Shown here piece after piece: positions 1 to 7,034 of a DNA stretch of 18,536 nt. Location of the stretch: positions 1 through 18,536 of the forward strand of contig MHDQ01000132.1 of assembly GCA_001803565.1 (NCBI GenBank), written 5' to 3'. Position numbers and translations under genes: made by a program. Numbering within the stretch: the first letter of the stretch is position 1; each line of letters begins with the position of its first letter. The DNA comes from Nitrospinae bacterium RIFCSPLOWO2_12_FULL_45_22. Lineage in GTDB: Bacteria; 2-12-FULL-45-22. Under the pieces are notes generated by a model that made no database searches, was not told the DNA's origin, and saw only the letters and a program-made list of their open reading frames with translations.

Positions 1-11
1 AAAATTCGTAA

Positions 12-190
12 TCATTCACCGCAGAGCACGCAGAGGGCACAGAGGAAAGCTCCTGTAACTCAAGGCTTTAGCCTTGATCAACCCTAAAGGGTTGATTTAC
101 GGTCTTGGGTAACTCAGGGCTGAAGCCTGTCCCATATTTAATTCAGATTGTGTCCCATCTCAGCGTTCTCTGCGATCTCTGCGGTGAATG
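12..190. repeat. Inverted repeat with ccgcagag arms and three hairpins inside
   Basis: The left arm (about 12-45, containing ATTCACCGCAGAG) is matched in reverse complement by the right arm (about 158-190, containing CTCTGCGGTGAAT). The similarity runs on imperfectly for about 35 bases. Between the arms are small hairpins: CAAGGC/GCCTTG (61-76), a 9-bp perfect stem ATCAACCCT/AGGGTTGAT (77-96) and an imperfect AGGGCTGAAGCCT dyad (116-127). There is no ORF. It is one of several similar elements in this window. Confidence 0.75.
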
Positions 191-266
191 GTTAAAAATT
201 TATTGAACTATTGAATCCCCAAAAATATTTAAATTGTCCTAATGTCAACTTTTTTATTGGTTTGCA

Positions 267-349
267 TATATTATAGTAAAAGACAAAGGAAACATTCATG
301 GCCTTGAGGCTCCACTCTCAACTTATTTAAGTCGTTTACTATAATTATA
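267..349. repeat. Inverted repeat, TATAGTAAA-type arms
   Basis: TATATTATAGTAAAAGAC at 267-284 is repeated in inverted form at 331-349 (GTCGTTTACTATAATTATA), with two mismatches or indels and 46 bases between the arms. The TTTACTATA core also appears in the outer left arm of the element starting at 1540. It lies downstream of the HlyD-like gene and has no T-tract, so it is not an obvious terminator. Confidence 0.6.
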
Positions 350-402
350 TCAAGCCAAAAGGATAGTAGAAAAATGAAATTATGCGTATCTGAAGGAAAT
401 GA

Positions 403-1452
403 TTACTGGTGGTTAGCGGGGGACAGGAGGAGCAAGCCATCCCTTCTATGGGTATCTATGGTAGTGCTCAATGATAGGCCAACCCGTAAAGGCTTATCTG
501 GCGGTGGTGGTTCTTCCAGGACAATCTTTACCGGTACCCGCTGAACTACCTTTACCCAATTACCAGTAGCATTTTCTGGTGGCAGGAGAGAAAAAGCTGC
601 GCCAGTACCTGAACTGATACTATGGACTCTTCCTTTATATATATAACCCGGATAGATATCTGCCTCTATCTCTACCGGCTGTCCTACCCGCACATGGGTC
701 AGTTGAGTCTCTTTATAATTGGCTTCTATCCAGATACCGTCCAGCTTCACTATTGCCATCAGAGGCTGGCTTACCTGTATGCGGTGCCCTATCTCTACAG
801 TCTTCCGGGTGACAAACCCCTCTACGGGTGATTTGATGGTAGTATAGCTAAGGTTGAGCTCTGCTTCCTGTTTTTGGGTCAGGGGTTTTTGCACAATAGC
901 CCTTTCATATCTGGCCCCGTCCAATTCCCCTCCCAGGGCCGCTTTAGCATGTTCCAGTTCTTTAAGGGCAACATTAAGCTGCGATTCTGCTACTTTATAA
1001 TCCGTATCAGCACGGTCATATATCTCCCGGGAAACAACACCCTTATCATAGAGGGCTTTGGCCCTTTCTAAGTCCAGCTTTGCCTGGTCATATTGGGACT
1101 TAGCTAATTTTACTCTGGCCTGCGCTGTCTCTACCGCCGCATAGCGCTGGTCGACTTCTTCAACCGCAAGCCGCAGGCCCATCTCCATCTCTCGCAGTTT
1201 AACGGCATAATCATTGGGGTCTAATTTTACCAGGGTCTGTCCGGGTAATACATGCCAGTTATTGTCTACCAAGACCTCGTTCACGGTTCCCGGGATTCTG
1301 GAGCTTATATAAATAATATCTCCTTTAACATAGGCATTATCTGTGGTGACAAAATATTTCCTATAGGTCCACCATTTTATGCCAAAAAATATAGCGCCTA
1401 TACTAATCAATATGAGAATAGATATAATGAAAATCCGCTTTTTAGAGAACAC
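403..1452 (-). CDS. HlyD/EmrA-family membrane fusion protein
   Basis: This is a periplasmic adaptor of a multidrug or secretion efflux pump; family members link an inner-membrane transporter to an outer-membrane TolC-like channel. Residues 7-26 form a single N-terminal membrane anchor. It is followed by TTDNAYVKGD (36-45), the EmrA/HlyD hallmark, and a lipoyl-like half ending near LPGQTLVKLDPND. A long charged helical hairpin (about 85-190) follows, then the returning lipoyl half with SPVEGFVTRKTVEIGHRI and a beta-barrel region. The length of 349 aa is normal for EmrA. The start is GTG: a TGA lies two codons upstream in frame, so no earlier start is possible. The ribosome site is weak. No transporter or TolC gene is in the window; a partner could lie downstream, beyond position 1. 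The exported substrate is unknown. Confidence 0.93.
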   Translation of the reverse strand: MFSKKRIFIISILILISIGAIFFGIKWWTYRKYFVTTDNAYVKGDIIYISSRIPGTVNEVLVDNNWHVLPGQTLVKLDPNDYAVKLREMEMGLRLAVEEVDQRYAAVETAQARVKLAKSQYDQAKLDLERAKALYDKGVVSREIYDRADTDYKVAESQLNVALKELEHAKAALGGELDGARYERAIVQKPLTQKQEAELNLSYTTIKSPVEGFVTRKTVEIGHRIQVSQPLMAIVKLDGIWIEANYKETQLTHVRVGQPVEIEADIYPGYIYKGRVHSISSGTGAAFSLLPPENATGNWVKVVQRVPVKIVLEEPPPPDKPLRVGLSLSTTIDTHRRDGLLLLSPANHQ

Positions 1453-1539
1453 TTCTCATCGCCTGCCCGCATCAGTTGTCTGCGTTAGATTCTTATCTCG
1501 GAAGGAACTTTGACCCTTGAAACAGATTTATTAATCGTA

Positions 1540-1743
1540 TTTTACTATACTTTCGCAGAAAATGTAAACCAGACGCATAGAACATAGAGATTTCGCAGAG
1601 AGAGGAAAACCAAAGTTGAATTTTTAAAAGCTCGCTTCTAGTGCGGACTTTCAAAAATCCAGTAAGTTTTCTCTGCGAGCTTTGCGCCCTTTGCGTTTGG
1701 CTCTTTTGGGGTTGGGAAAAAGTGCGAAAGTATAGTTATTTTA
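1540..1743. repeat. Triple-nested palindromic element
   Basis: There are three concentric inverted repeats. The outer arms carry ACTATACTTTCGCA at 1540-1557 and its complement at 1723-1743. The middle arms are CCAGACGCATAG...CGCAGAGAG (1569-1602) against the complement at 1668-1700. The core arms are GAATTTTTAAAAGCTCGC (1618-1635) against the complement at 1643-1660. No ORF. Together with the promoter at 1827 it fills the 461-base gap between 1452 and 1914. The gap also has a 12-bp perfect palindrome, GGCCATATGGCC, at 1777-1788. Confidence 0.8.
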
Positions 1744-1826
1744 CATTAATAACCGATAGATCGCCAATAACAATTCGGCCATATGGCCAGTGAAGCAATA
1801 TCCCATTGAGATCTCCAATGGCATAC

Positions 1827-1855
1827 TTGACAGAAAGGAATTATTCTGTTAAGAA
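1827..1855 (+). promoter_or_regulatory. Predicted sigma70-type promoter
   Basis: A perfect -35 TTGACA (1827-1832) is followed after 17 bases by TAAGAA (1850-1855), a weak -10. It sits about 60 bases before the ATG at 1914 and on the same strand. A CCATTG/CAATGG hairpin (1803-1821) lies just upstream. Confidence 0.45.
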
Positions 1856-1913
1856 GATGGTAGTTTCAAGAGCAAAGGGGCAGTGACACTTTCTTTAACC
1901 AGAGGAGGGTATT

Positions 1914-2105
1914 ATGTTTTCCTTATTAAGATTGTTTGGTTTGTTTACTTTACCGGGCTTATTTCTTCTATCTATTGGTGGTATGCTGTGAGCGGCGGTA
2001 GTTGGGTTTGCCGTGGGCAAGCTGATGTCGAGATTTAGGCAGACCGGCACCTCTACCTGTGCTTCTCCTTCACCTACCGATATCCGGATAGGCACTTGTG
2101 GTTAG
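1914..2105 (+). CDS. Small membrane protein ORF with in-frame TGA (stop, recoding or decay)
   Basis: An ATG with a strong AGGAGG (1903-1908, 5-base spacing) opens a 25-codon hydrophobic ORF: it starts MFSLLRLFGLFTLPG and reaches GGML before TGA at 1989-1991. The same frame then stays open for 37 more codons to TAG (2103-2105). The continuation looks like a membrane helix with a basic cytoplasmic tail (AAVVGFAVGKLMSRFRQ). Read through, the product would be 63 residues with one or two membrane segments. A small hairpin (stem GTTTGCC/GGCAAGC, 2006-2022, loop GTG) starts 14 bases after the TGA. Options are a real 25-residue membrane peptide, a nonsense-mutated gene, or UGA recoding (selenocysteine). 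Two other genes here end in TGA, so UGA is a normal stop. I do not recognise the family. The antisense ORF over 1895-2095 is not protein-like. Confidence 0.45.
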
Positions 2106-2140
2106 AGAGGACAAGGAGTATATATTCACCGCATTTTTTA

Positions 2141-2290
2141 TCCTGAATCCAGAACGAATGATAAAAAATCCTTATCATATAAGGATTTACCGGGCACAAA
2201 ATGTAGCTGCAAAGCTTGTCTTTGCTACCGCCTAATCATGGCAGAGACAAGCTCTGCGGCTATCTGAGATTGATTCGCTCTGGATTCAGG
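2141..2290. repeat. Nested palindromic element, CCTGAATCCAGA arms
   Basis: Outer arms CCTGAATCCAGAACGAAT (2142-2159) and the complement at 2273-2290 match at 17 of 18 bases. Inside are a perfect 10-bp hairpin AAATCCTTAT/ATAAGGATTT (2166-2188) and a second inverted repeat built on AGCTTGTCT (2203-2227 against 2239-2263). No ORF. Confidence 0.8.
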
Positions 2291-2357
2291 TTTATAGTAA
2301 CCACAGATTCCACAGATAAAATAGATTTGGACCAGAGAAATCTGTAGTTTCTATAAA
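2291..2357. repeat. Short ccacagatt-type inverted repeat
   Basis: TTTATAGTAACCACAGATT (from 2291) pairs with the complement ending at 2357 (AATCTGTAGTTTCTATAAA). It abuts the preceding nested element directly and ends just before the stop of the minus-strand operon. It is AT-rich and lacks the GC stem plus T-tract of a terminator. Confidence 0.7.
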
Positions 2358-2373
2358 AAGTATTTGCTGAATT

Positions 2374-2817
2374 TTATCTTTTCCATTGGGAGCCGACCCT
2401 TGCTATCGTACTCATTAAGGATTTTGAGAGCGGAAAAGCTATATTACTCTTCCAGATAAAGGTATCCCAATAGCCCCGATAATAATAGATCTTCCCCTCC
2501 TTTATCCTAAAGACACTGCTCCCTTCTACTGAAAATTTTATCCCCAGCGTCGCCTCCGCATACCATTCTACACATGCCTCCTCGCCGGCAGCAAAGATAT
2601 TTTTGGCCTCCCACACTACCCGCATAACCAGATTCTCTAGCCCGGCATATTGGAAGTATTGTGCTGCCTGATCCTTCCCACGAAACGGCGGGAAGCGGGG
2701 GTCCAGCCAATAGACATCGTCACTGACTAATTCGAGGGTAGATGATTCTTGCACTCTATAAGAATTGCAAATACTCATATAACACTTTACTACCTCTATG
2801 GTCTTTTCACTCTCCAT
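2374..2817 (-). CDS. NTF2/SnoaL-like domain protein
   Basis: A 147-residue single-domain protein of the SnoaL/NTF2-like alpha+beta cone fold. Visible features are an N-terminal helix with VKCYMSICNSYRVQES, the early-strand pattern LVSDDVYWLDPRFPPFRGKD where polyketide-cyclase-like members place their active-site pocket, and a strand-rich second half (AACVEWYAEATLG, GSSVFRIKEGKIYYYRGYWD). The family covers ring cyclases, isomerases, limonene-epoxide-type hydrolases and non-catalytic binding subunits, so the reaction cannot be named. The start is set at ATG 2817, which has AAGGAGG upstream; an in-frame ATG at 2847 lies inside the preceding gene and has no ribosome site. It is the last gene of the five-gene operon, 4 bases after the methyltransferase stop. 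The Shine-Dalgarno sequence overlaps the end of that gene. Confidence 0.8.
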   Translation of the reverse strand: MESEKTIEVVKCYMSICNSYRVQESSTLELVSDDVYWLDPRFPPFRGKDQAAQYFQYAGLENLVMRVVWEAKNIFAAGEEACVEWYAEATLGIKFSVEGSSVFRIKEGKIYYYRGYWDTFIWKSNIAFPLSKSLMSTIARVGSQWKR

Positions 2818-2821
2818 GGTC

Positions 2822-3523
2822 TTATCCCCTCCTTGTATAAAAAACAATACTCTTGGGAAAGAAATGGTTTAAGATACTTTCAACCCTCTGGGCAAACCGG
2901 GAATGGATACCCAATACCAGGAATTTATGATACCAACTGGGGAGCCAGGCCAGTTCATTGCTTAACCCAAAAACACACCGTAGGAGCCAGTAGATAGAGT
3001 GAAAGGCGTGCTCAAAGCGGACAGCATGGATTTCTAGCTGATTCTGGAATAATTTTTTGGCCAATTCCCGAAAACCATATTTCCTGATATGGCCCCCCGG
3101 GCAGTTAAAATATTCTTTGGATAACCGTCCGTAGAGGGCTTCAGTAAACCAGGTAGGGACGGTTACCGCCATCTCTCCCTGCTTTTTTAATACCCGGACA
3201 AGCTCCCGGATCCCTCGGTTGTCGTCTGGTATATGTTCTAAAACCTCGGCACAAATAATCTTATGGAAAGCGCCATCTTTGAAGGGCAGGTTTTGGGCAT
3301 CGGCTTTCACCAGCCTGATTCTGCCTATAGACTCTTTCTTTAGGGCCATTAGCTCGATCATATAATGAACTTTTAATAAGCTCTCTCTATCGGTATCCAT
3401 AGCATAGATTTGGTAGTCTCCCTTCTTGCTCAATTCCAGGCAATGGCGCCCCGTGCCACAACCGGCATCTAGTACCAGCTCACCCGGCTTCACCTGGAAT
3501 ATATCAAGATTAACGGTAAGCAC
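2822..3523 (-). CDS. Class I SAM-dependent methyltransferase (Methyltransf_11 type)
   Basis: A 233-residue methyltransferase. Motif I is LVLDAGCGTG (16-25); the acidic ribose-binding residue lies in AMDTD (41-45). Motif post-II is KADAQNLPF (73-81) and motif IV is CAEVLEHIPD (91-100), the pattern of small-molecule and lipid-linked glycan methyltransferases of the UbiE/Methyltransf_11 group. The C-terminal third (from about 160) is helical, hydrophobic and basic, so membrane association is possible. The GTG start at 3523 has AGGAG 7 bases upstream and overlaps the end of the glycosyltransferase gene by 14 bases, suggesting translational coupling. The acceptor is unknown; position in a glycosyltransferase operon suggests a sugar or lipid-sugar. 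Confidence 0.9.
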   Translation of the reverse strand: MLTVNLDIFQVKPGELVLDAGCGTGRHCLELSKKGDYQIYAMDTDRESLLKVHYMIELMALKKESIGRIRLVKADAQNLPFKDGAFHKIICAEVLEHIPDDNRGIRELVRVLKKQGEMAVTVPTWFTEALYGRLSKEYFNCPGGHIRKYGFRELAKKLFQNQLEIHAVRFEHAFHSIYWLLRCVFGLSNELAWLPSWYHKFLVLGIHSRFAQRVESILNHFFPKSIVFYTRRG

Positions 3524-4748
3524 GGCGGGTCTCCTGATATGCCTGGATAATATCTCGACCTGCCTTCTCCCAGGTAAAATTCTCTGCTATCCGCTTCCGG
3601 GCTAATTCTCCCATCTTTTCCATTCTTCTCTCATCATGCAAAAGGCCCTTTATATGGAAAGCCAGGGCGGCTGGGTCTCGGGCTGGGACTAATATCCCCC
3701 CCTCTCCTTGCTCTCCTACTACCTCCGGTAAGGCGCCAGCCCAGGTAGCAATAACGGGTAGACCGCAAGCCATTGCCTCACCTGCCGGGAAGCCAAAGCC
3801 TTCATATAGCGATGGAACCACGGCTATCTGGGCCGCTGCATACAGATCTATCAATTTGTTCTGGTTAATATTCCCGCGAAATATCACTCTATCTTTTAAC
3901 CCATATTTTCTAACCAACCTTGAAGCATACTCTTTCCGTGTTGCTCCCCCATCCACTATAATTAGCTTAATATGGTCTTCTAATAACTGCATGGCCTGCA
4001 GGAGATATAAGATGCCTTTTTTCCGATCATCGGTATTACCGACAAAGATCAAGCTATGAGGTATTTTCTTTATGTTTGCTAATGGTCGAAATGCCTCCAG
4101 GTCTATCCCGTTATAAACTACCCGGATATTTTTTCTCGGTACCCGAAAATATCGCTCTATATCGTGGGCGGATTTATTAGATACCGTAATGATCTTATCC
4201 AATCTTTTGGCTACTATCCGCTGCATCAGCAAGGGGTAATATAATGCCATCCGTACTTTATCTCTAAGATGGGGCCGATGTTCAAACTCAATCCCGCAAT
4301 CAATGTGTAAGGGATGGTGGATGGTAGCGATTACTGGAATTTTGAGTGCCCTGAGAAGCAATAGCCCGTAACCCAGACATTGGTTATCATGGATGATATC
4401 GAAACGCTCATGCCGCAAAAGTTCTACTACCTTTTTGAAGGCACGCAGGCTAAAAGCCGTCATTTCAGGAAAGGAATTAAACCGGGTTACCACAAATTCA
4501 TAGAAATGGAGGGGAGAAAAGATCTGGAAAGGATTGCCGGGCGGTAAAAACCCGGTTTTGCGCCCAAAAAAATTGAAATTAGTAATCGGATATACAGGAA
4601 TGCCATCCATAGACTCAGGATAAGGAGGGCCAACCATCATTTTGACTTGATGCCCCTGCCGGACCAACTCTCGGGCCAGATAATAGATATATATACCTTG
4701 TCCACCACAATATGGGTTACCTCGATAGCTGAGGAGCAGTATCTTCAT
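3510..4748 (-). CDS. GT4-family glycosyltransferase
   Basis: A 412-residue GT-B retaining glycosyltransferase that transfers a sugar from a nucleotide donor, probably at the cytoplasmic face of the membrane. The N-terminal Rossmann domain opens MKILLLSYRGNPYCGGQG with the Gly-rich acceptor/phosphate loop at 15-18. The second domain starts near RVVYNGIDLEAF (209-220). The GT4 signature EGFGFPAGE gives the E-x7-E pair at E316 and E324, followed by CGLPVIATWAGALPEVV. Length and motifs are complete. The ATG at 4748 has GGAGG close upstream. It is gene 3 of the operon, 14 bases after the small membrane protein gene. The PYPE segment after the first strands recalls GT4 enzymes that sit beside methyltransferases in surface-glycan loci. 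Donor and acceptor are not predictable. Confidence 0.93.
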   Translation of the reverse strand: MKILLLSYRGNPYCGGQGIYIYYLARELVRQGHQVKMMVGPPYPESMDGIPVYPITNFNFFGRKTGFLPPGNPFQIFSPLHFYEFVVTRFNSFPEMTAFSLRAFKKVVELLRHERFDIIHDNQCLGYGLLLLRALKIPVIATIHHPLHIDCGIEFEHRPHLRDKVRMALYYPLLMQRIVAKRLDKIITVSNKSAHDIERYFRVPRKNIRVVYNGIDLEAFRPLANIKKIPHSLIFVGNTDDRKKGILYLLQAMQLLEDHIKLIIVDGGATRKEYASRLVRKYGLKDRVIFRGNINQNKLIDLYAAAQIAVVPSLYEGFGFPAGEAMACGLPVIATWAGALPEVVGEQGEGGILVPARDPAALAFHIKGLLHDERRMEKMGELARKRIAENFTWEKAGRDIIQAYQETRRAYR

Positions 4749-4762
4749 CGCCTCCGCATCTC

Positions 4763-4993
4763 CTATTCCTCGTCAGACTCGGATTTTGAGCCCGGGGTAG
4801 GAGATTCAACTCTGATAGTCATTATTGTCCAACCCACCCAGAACCCTAAGCCCAATATGATCAAAAATCCTAACGCCACTGGCATAGCTACAGCCCAATA
4901 ACTCTGCCGCAAGATACCCACAATGAATCCCAATCCTACCAATACTGTACCTAAACAGATTAACCCACCGTACAATCTTGAATAATCATTCAT
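4763..4993 (-). CDS. Small two-helix membrane protein
   Basis: A 76-residue protein with two hydrophobic segments (about 9-28 and 33-57), a short polar turn (LRQSYW) between them and a charged, Ser/Glu-rich tail (SKSESDEE). That suggests a hairpin in the membrane with both ends on the same side. The ATG at 4993 has a strong AGGAG at 8-base spacing, and the gene sits 25 bases after the upstream methyltransferase and 14 before the glycosyltransferase. It is therefore very likely real and co-expressed. I do not recognise a family. It could be a membrane tether for the glycan enzymes, but that is only inferred from position. Confidence 0.75.
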   Translation of the reverse strand: MNDYSRLYGGLICLGTVLVGLGFIVGILRQSYWAVAMPVALGFLIILGLGFWVGWTIMTIRVESPTPGSKSESDEE

Positions 4994-5018
4994 TATTCCT
5001 TCTCCTTTCTTAGGTGAG

Positions 5019-5876
5019 TTACTTTAACCGACATCTAGACACCAGGACGTCACTAAAGATAGGGAGCCTGGCTGCAATCTTGTCCAATACTATCAGGATA
5101 GACCAGGCAATAGCCTTAGGGAGCCTCTCTAATACGCTGTGCCAATGAGGCAAATTCCAAAAAAGCGATACTCCTACTACTGACTCAATAATCAGATATT
5201 TCTCCAGGGCCTTTTTTAAGACAAAATAATCAAACTTAAAGGTGTGATCCGCCGGGGGGTCCCAGGGATAACGCTCCTCTTTTTTCTGCTCTAAAAGGCA
5301 ATGAAGTTCAGGAGATGGCTGGGTATTGGCCTTGCCATATCCTTCCCAGGGCCTTCTTTGCGAGGACCTTTTGTTGAGTAGACTATGTTTGATCTTGATA
5401 TAGATTCTGGCTAAGCGACAGCCCAAGCTCTCATAATTAGTCACTGCGATAATAACCCGACCTGTACTTTTGGTAGCCCCTGCTATCTCTTTGATAGCGG
5501 CCTCAGGGTCGTAAAAGTGGTCCAGCGCGCCCTTGCAAACCGTCTTATCAAAACTCCTGGCTTTAAAAGGCATATCTTCGCCTATGCCCTGGACCAAATA
5601 GGCCTTTATTCCCCACCCCTGCAGCCATTCCCGGGCCTTGGCTAACATGATCCTTGAAGGCTCTAATCCTACCAAATAATGCCCATTATTGGCCATCTCT
5701 CTGGTATCTATCCCCATACCACAGCCTACATCTAGTATCCGGGCTCTCTGATCGTATAGCCCCACGGCATTAAAGGTCTCTTCGACCATCCTTTGAAAGA
5801 CAAAACTAGTCGCCAGATCCAATCTGAGAGGTAAGGCATGGGTATCGTCCCATTCTAGGTCAACTCTTTTGCTCAT
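5019..5876 (-). CDS. Class I SAM-dependent methyltransferase
   Basis: A 285-residue methyltransferase, first gene of the operon. SAM-binding motif I is ILDVGCGMG (47-55); the acidic residue after strand 2 is in VGLEPS (69-74). GEDMPF (99-104) and KGALDHFYDP (115-124) fill the places of motifs post-II and IV. A long insert (about 165-220, rich in K, R, P and W) and a hydrophobic C-terminus follow, more than in minimal Methyltransf_11 proteins. These may bind the acceptor or the membrane. ATG 5876 is the first start after a well-formed promoter and has only a weak purine-rich ribosome site. Its sequence is clearly different from the second methyltransferase in the same operon, so the two probably methylate different positions or intermediates. 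Confidence 0.88.
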   Translation of the reverse strand: MSKRVDLEWDDTHALPLRLDLATSFVFQRMVEETFNAVGLYDQRARILDVGCGMGIDTREMANNGHYLVGLEPSRIMLAKAREWLQGWGIKAYLVQGIGEDMPFKARSFDKTVCKGALDHFYDPEAAIKEIAGATKSTGRVIIAVTNYESLGCRLARIYIKIKHSLLNKRSSQRRPWEGYGKANTQPSPELHCLLEQKKEERYPWDPPADHTFKFDYFVLKKALEKYLIIESVVGVSLFWNLPHWHSVLERLPKAIAWSILIVLDKIAARLPIFSDVLVSRCRLK

Positions 5877-5965
5877 ACTTACTTCAGGTTTTGAATAATA
5901 ATTCAGGTGGGATAAAGGCTCAGATCATGCCTCTGAAGCACAGTAAGACAAACCAAGACCGCCTT

Positions 5966-5994
5966 CTTATAGCATAAACCAAAGGCCCCGTCAA
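5966..5994 (-). promoter_or_regulatory. Promoter of the five-gene glycan operon
   Basis: Reading the minus strand, TTGACG (5989-5994) is followed by exactly 17 bases and TATAAG (5966-5971), close to the sigma70 consensus. This would start transcription near 5959 and leave a leader of about 80 bases before the ATG at 5876. Confidence 0.65.
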
Positions 5995-6165
5995 CAGGAA
6001 AATGACTGGAGTTTATTCTAAAACTCCAGCTATCTACCCTCTTTACTTTTACGGATAGATTTGGTATTTTTGTCTCTGTCTTGCAGCTTAGGCAAAATAC
6101 TTAAATCCTTCATTAAGGGACTTGGAGCGGCCAGACTTCCGGGAAGAATTCAGGAATTAGCTAAA
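5995..6165. other. Intergenic stretch with one hairpin, otherwise empty
   Basis: It contains a perfect 9-bp stem CTGGAGTTT/AAACTCCAG (6006-6029, 6-base loop) behind the operon promoter. The hairpin has no T-tract on either strand, so it is more likely a palindrome or operator-like site than a terminator. Nothing else is evident up to the nested repeat. Confidence 0.4.
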
Positions 6166-6169
6166 GGAT

Positions 6170-6399
6170 TTGTAATTACTCAATAAGTTGTGGAAAATGA
6201 CCATTGAACCAGACGCGGAGGCGCAAAGTCTTTATAATAATTAACTATTGTCAATTCATTTAGAATACGGATATAATAAATAGTACGGATTAACACCGAT
6301 AAAAAATTTAAGCAAATCCGTCAAATTTCTGTTATCCGTGTCCTATTTAAGTCCTTCTCCGCGCCTCTGCGGTTACCCCAGGGTATTGAGCAATTACAA
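6170..6399. repeat. Triple-nested palindromic element upstream of rnhB
   Basis: Outer arms TTGTAATTACTCAATA (6170-6185) and the complement at 6384-6399 match at 15 of 16 bases. Middle arms ACCAGACGCGGAGGCGCAAA (6208-6227) pair with 6353-6375. Inner arms built on AATAGTACGGATTAACACCG (from about 6279) pair imperfectly with 6333-6348. The element ends about 35 bases before the first codon of the rnhB frame. Confidence 0.8.
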
Positions 6400-6433
6400 G
6401 GATTTAACCCTGTAAGAGTAGGGAGCTTCCTCC

Positions 6434-7030
6434 ATTTATTCCATAGAAAATAATTTACGGGAGCAAGGTTTTGGCAGAGTAGCTGGGGTAGATGAGGCAG
6501 GAAGGGGGCCTCTGGCAGGACCAGTAGTCGCTGCCGCGGTGATTCTTCCAGAAAAAATATGCTTGAGGGGCTTGAAAGATTCCAAGCAACTCAGCGCCAG
6601 CCAGCGGGAGGAGTTATTTAACCTGATTCGGGAAGGGGCCTCGGCCTGGGGCATAGGCATAGTGCGGCATGAGGCAATAGATCAGATGAATATATTAAGA
6701 GCCAGTTTGCTGGCTATGGAAAAGGCGGTCTCAAGGCTGGCTATTACCCCTGATTATATCCTGATAGACGGTACCGCCCCGATTAAGACCCTGATCCCCC
6801 AACTGCCCCTTAAGTATGGCGATACCCTTTGTGCCTCCATAGCCGCTGCTTCTATAATAGCTAAAGTAATCCGTGACCGGGTGATGCGGGTAGTAGACAA
6901 GCTTTATCCTCAATATTGTTTTGCCAAGAATAAGGGCTATGGCACCCAGGAACATCTGACTGCCTTGAGAGAATACGGTCCCTGCCCCTGGCATCGCAAG
7001 ACCTTCCGGGGTGTAAAGGAACTTCTGTAA
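6434..7030 (+). CDS. rnhB: Ribonuclease HII
   Basis: RNase HII cleaves the RNA strand of RNA-DNA hybrids and removes misincorporated ribonucleotides. The frame encodes the diagnostic VDEAGRGPLAGPVVAAAV, with metal-binding D20 and E21, then LIDG (D112) and KYGD (D130); the 18-residue gap between the last two matches the E. coli enzyme. SIAAASIIAKVIRD is the conserved helix. The problem is the start. From a TAG at 6419-6421 up to the DEAGRG motif there is no ATG, GTG or TTG in frame. The ATT at 6434, after a GGGAG, would give 198 residues, a normal length, so I place the start there; ATA at 6446 is an alternative. Starting at the first GTG (6539) would delete the active site. The nested repeat just upstream may have displaced the original start. 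It is followed 4 bases later by yraN. Confidence 0.9.
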   Translation: MYSIENNLREQGFGRVAGVDEAGRGPLAGPVVAAAVILPEKICLRGLKDSKQLSASQREELFNLIREGASAWGIGIVRHEAIDQMNILRASLLAMEKAVSRLAITPDYILIDGTAPIKTLIPQLPLKYGDTLCASIAAASIIAKVIRDRVMRVVDKLYPQYCFAKNKGYGTQEHLTALREYGPCPWHRKTFRGVKELL

Positions 7031-7034
7031 ATTT

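Noticed and set aside
1-402. CRISPR array from repeated cgcagag units
   Set aside because: Repeats are inverted, unequal and irregularly spaced, with no constant spacer length and no cas genes.
1895-2095. Minus-strand 66-codon ORF
   Set aside because: GTG start without ribosome site and low-complexity, unprotein-like content. The plus strand carries promoter, ribosome site and a membrane-protein pattern.
2818-2847. Earlier ATG for the NTF2-like gene
   Set aside because: It lies inside the preceding gene without a ribosome site; ATG 2817 has AAGGAGG.
6006-6029. 9-bp hairpin as operon terminator
   Set aside because: No T-tract on either strand, and it sits behind a promoter rather than after a gene.
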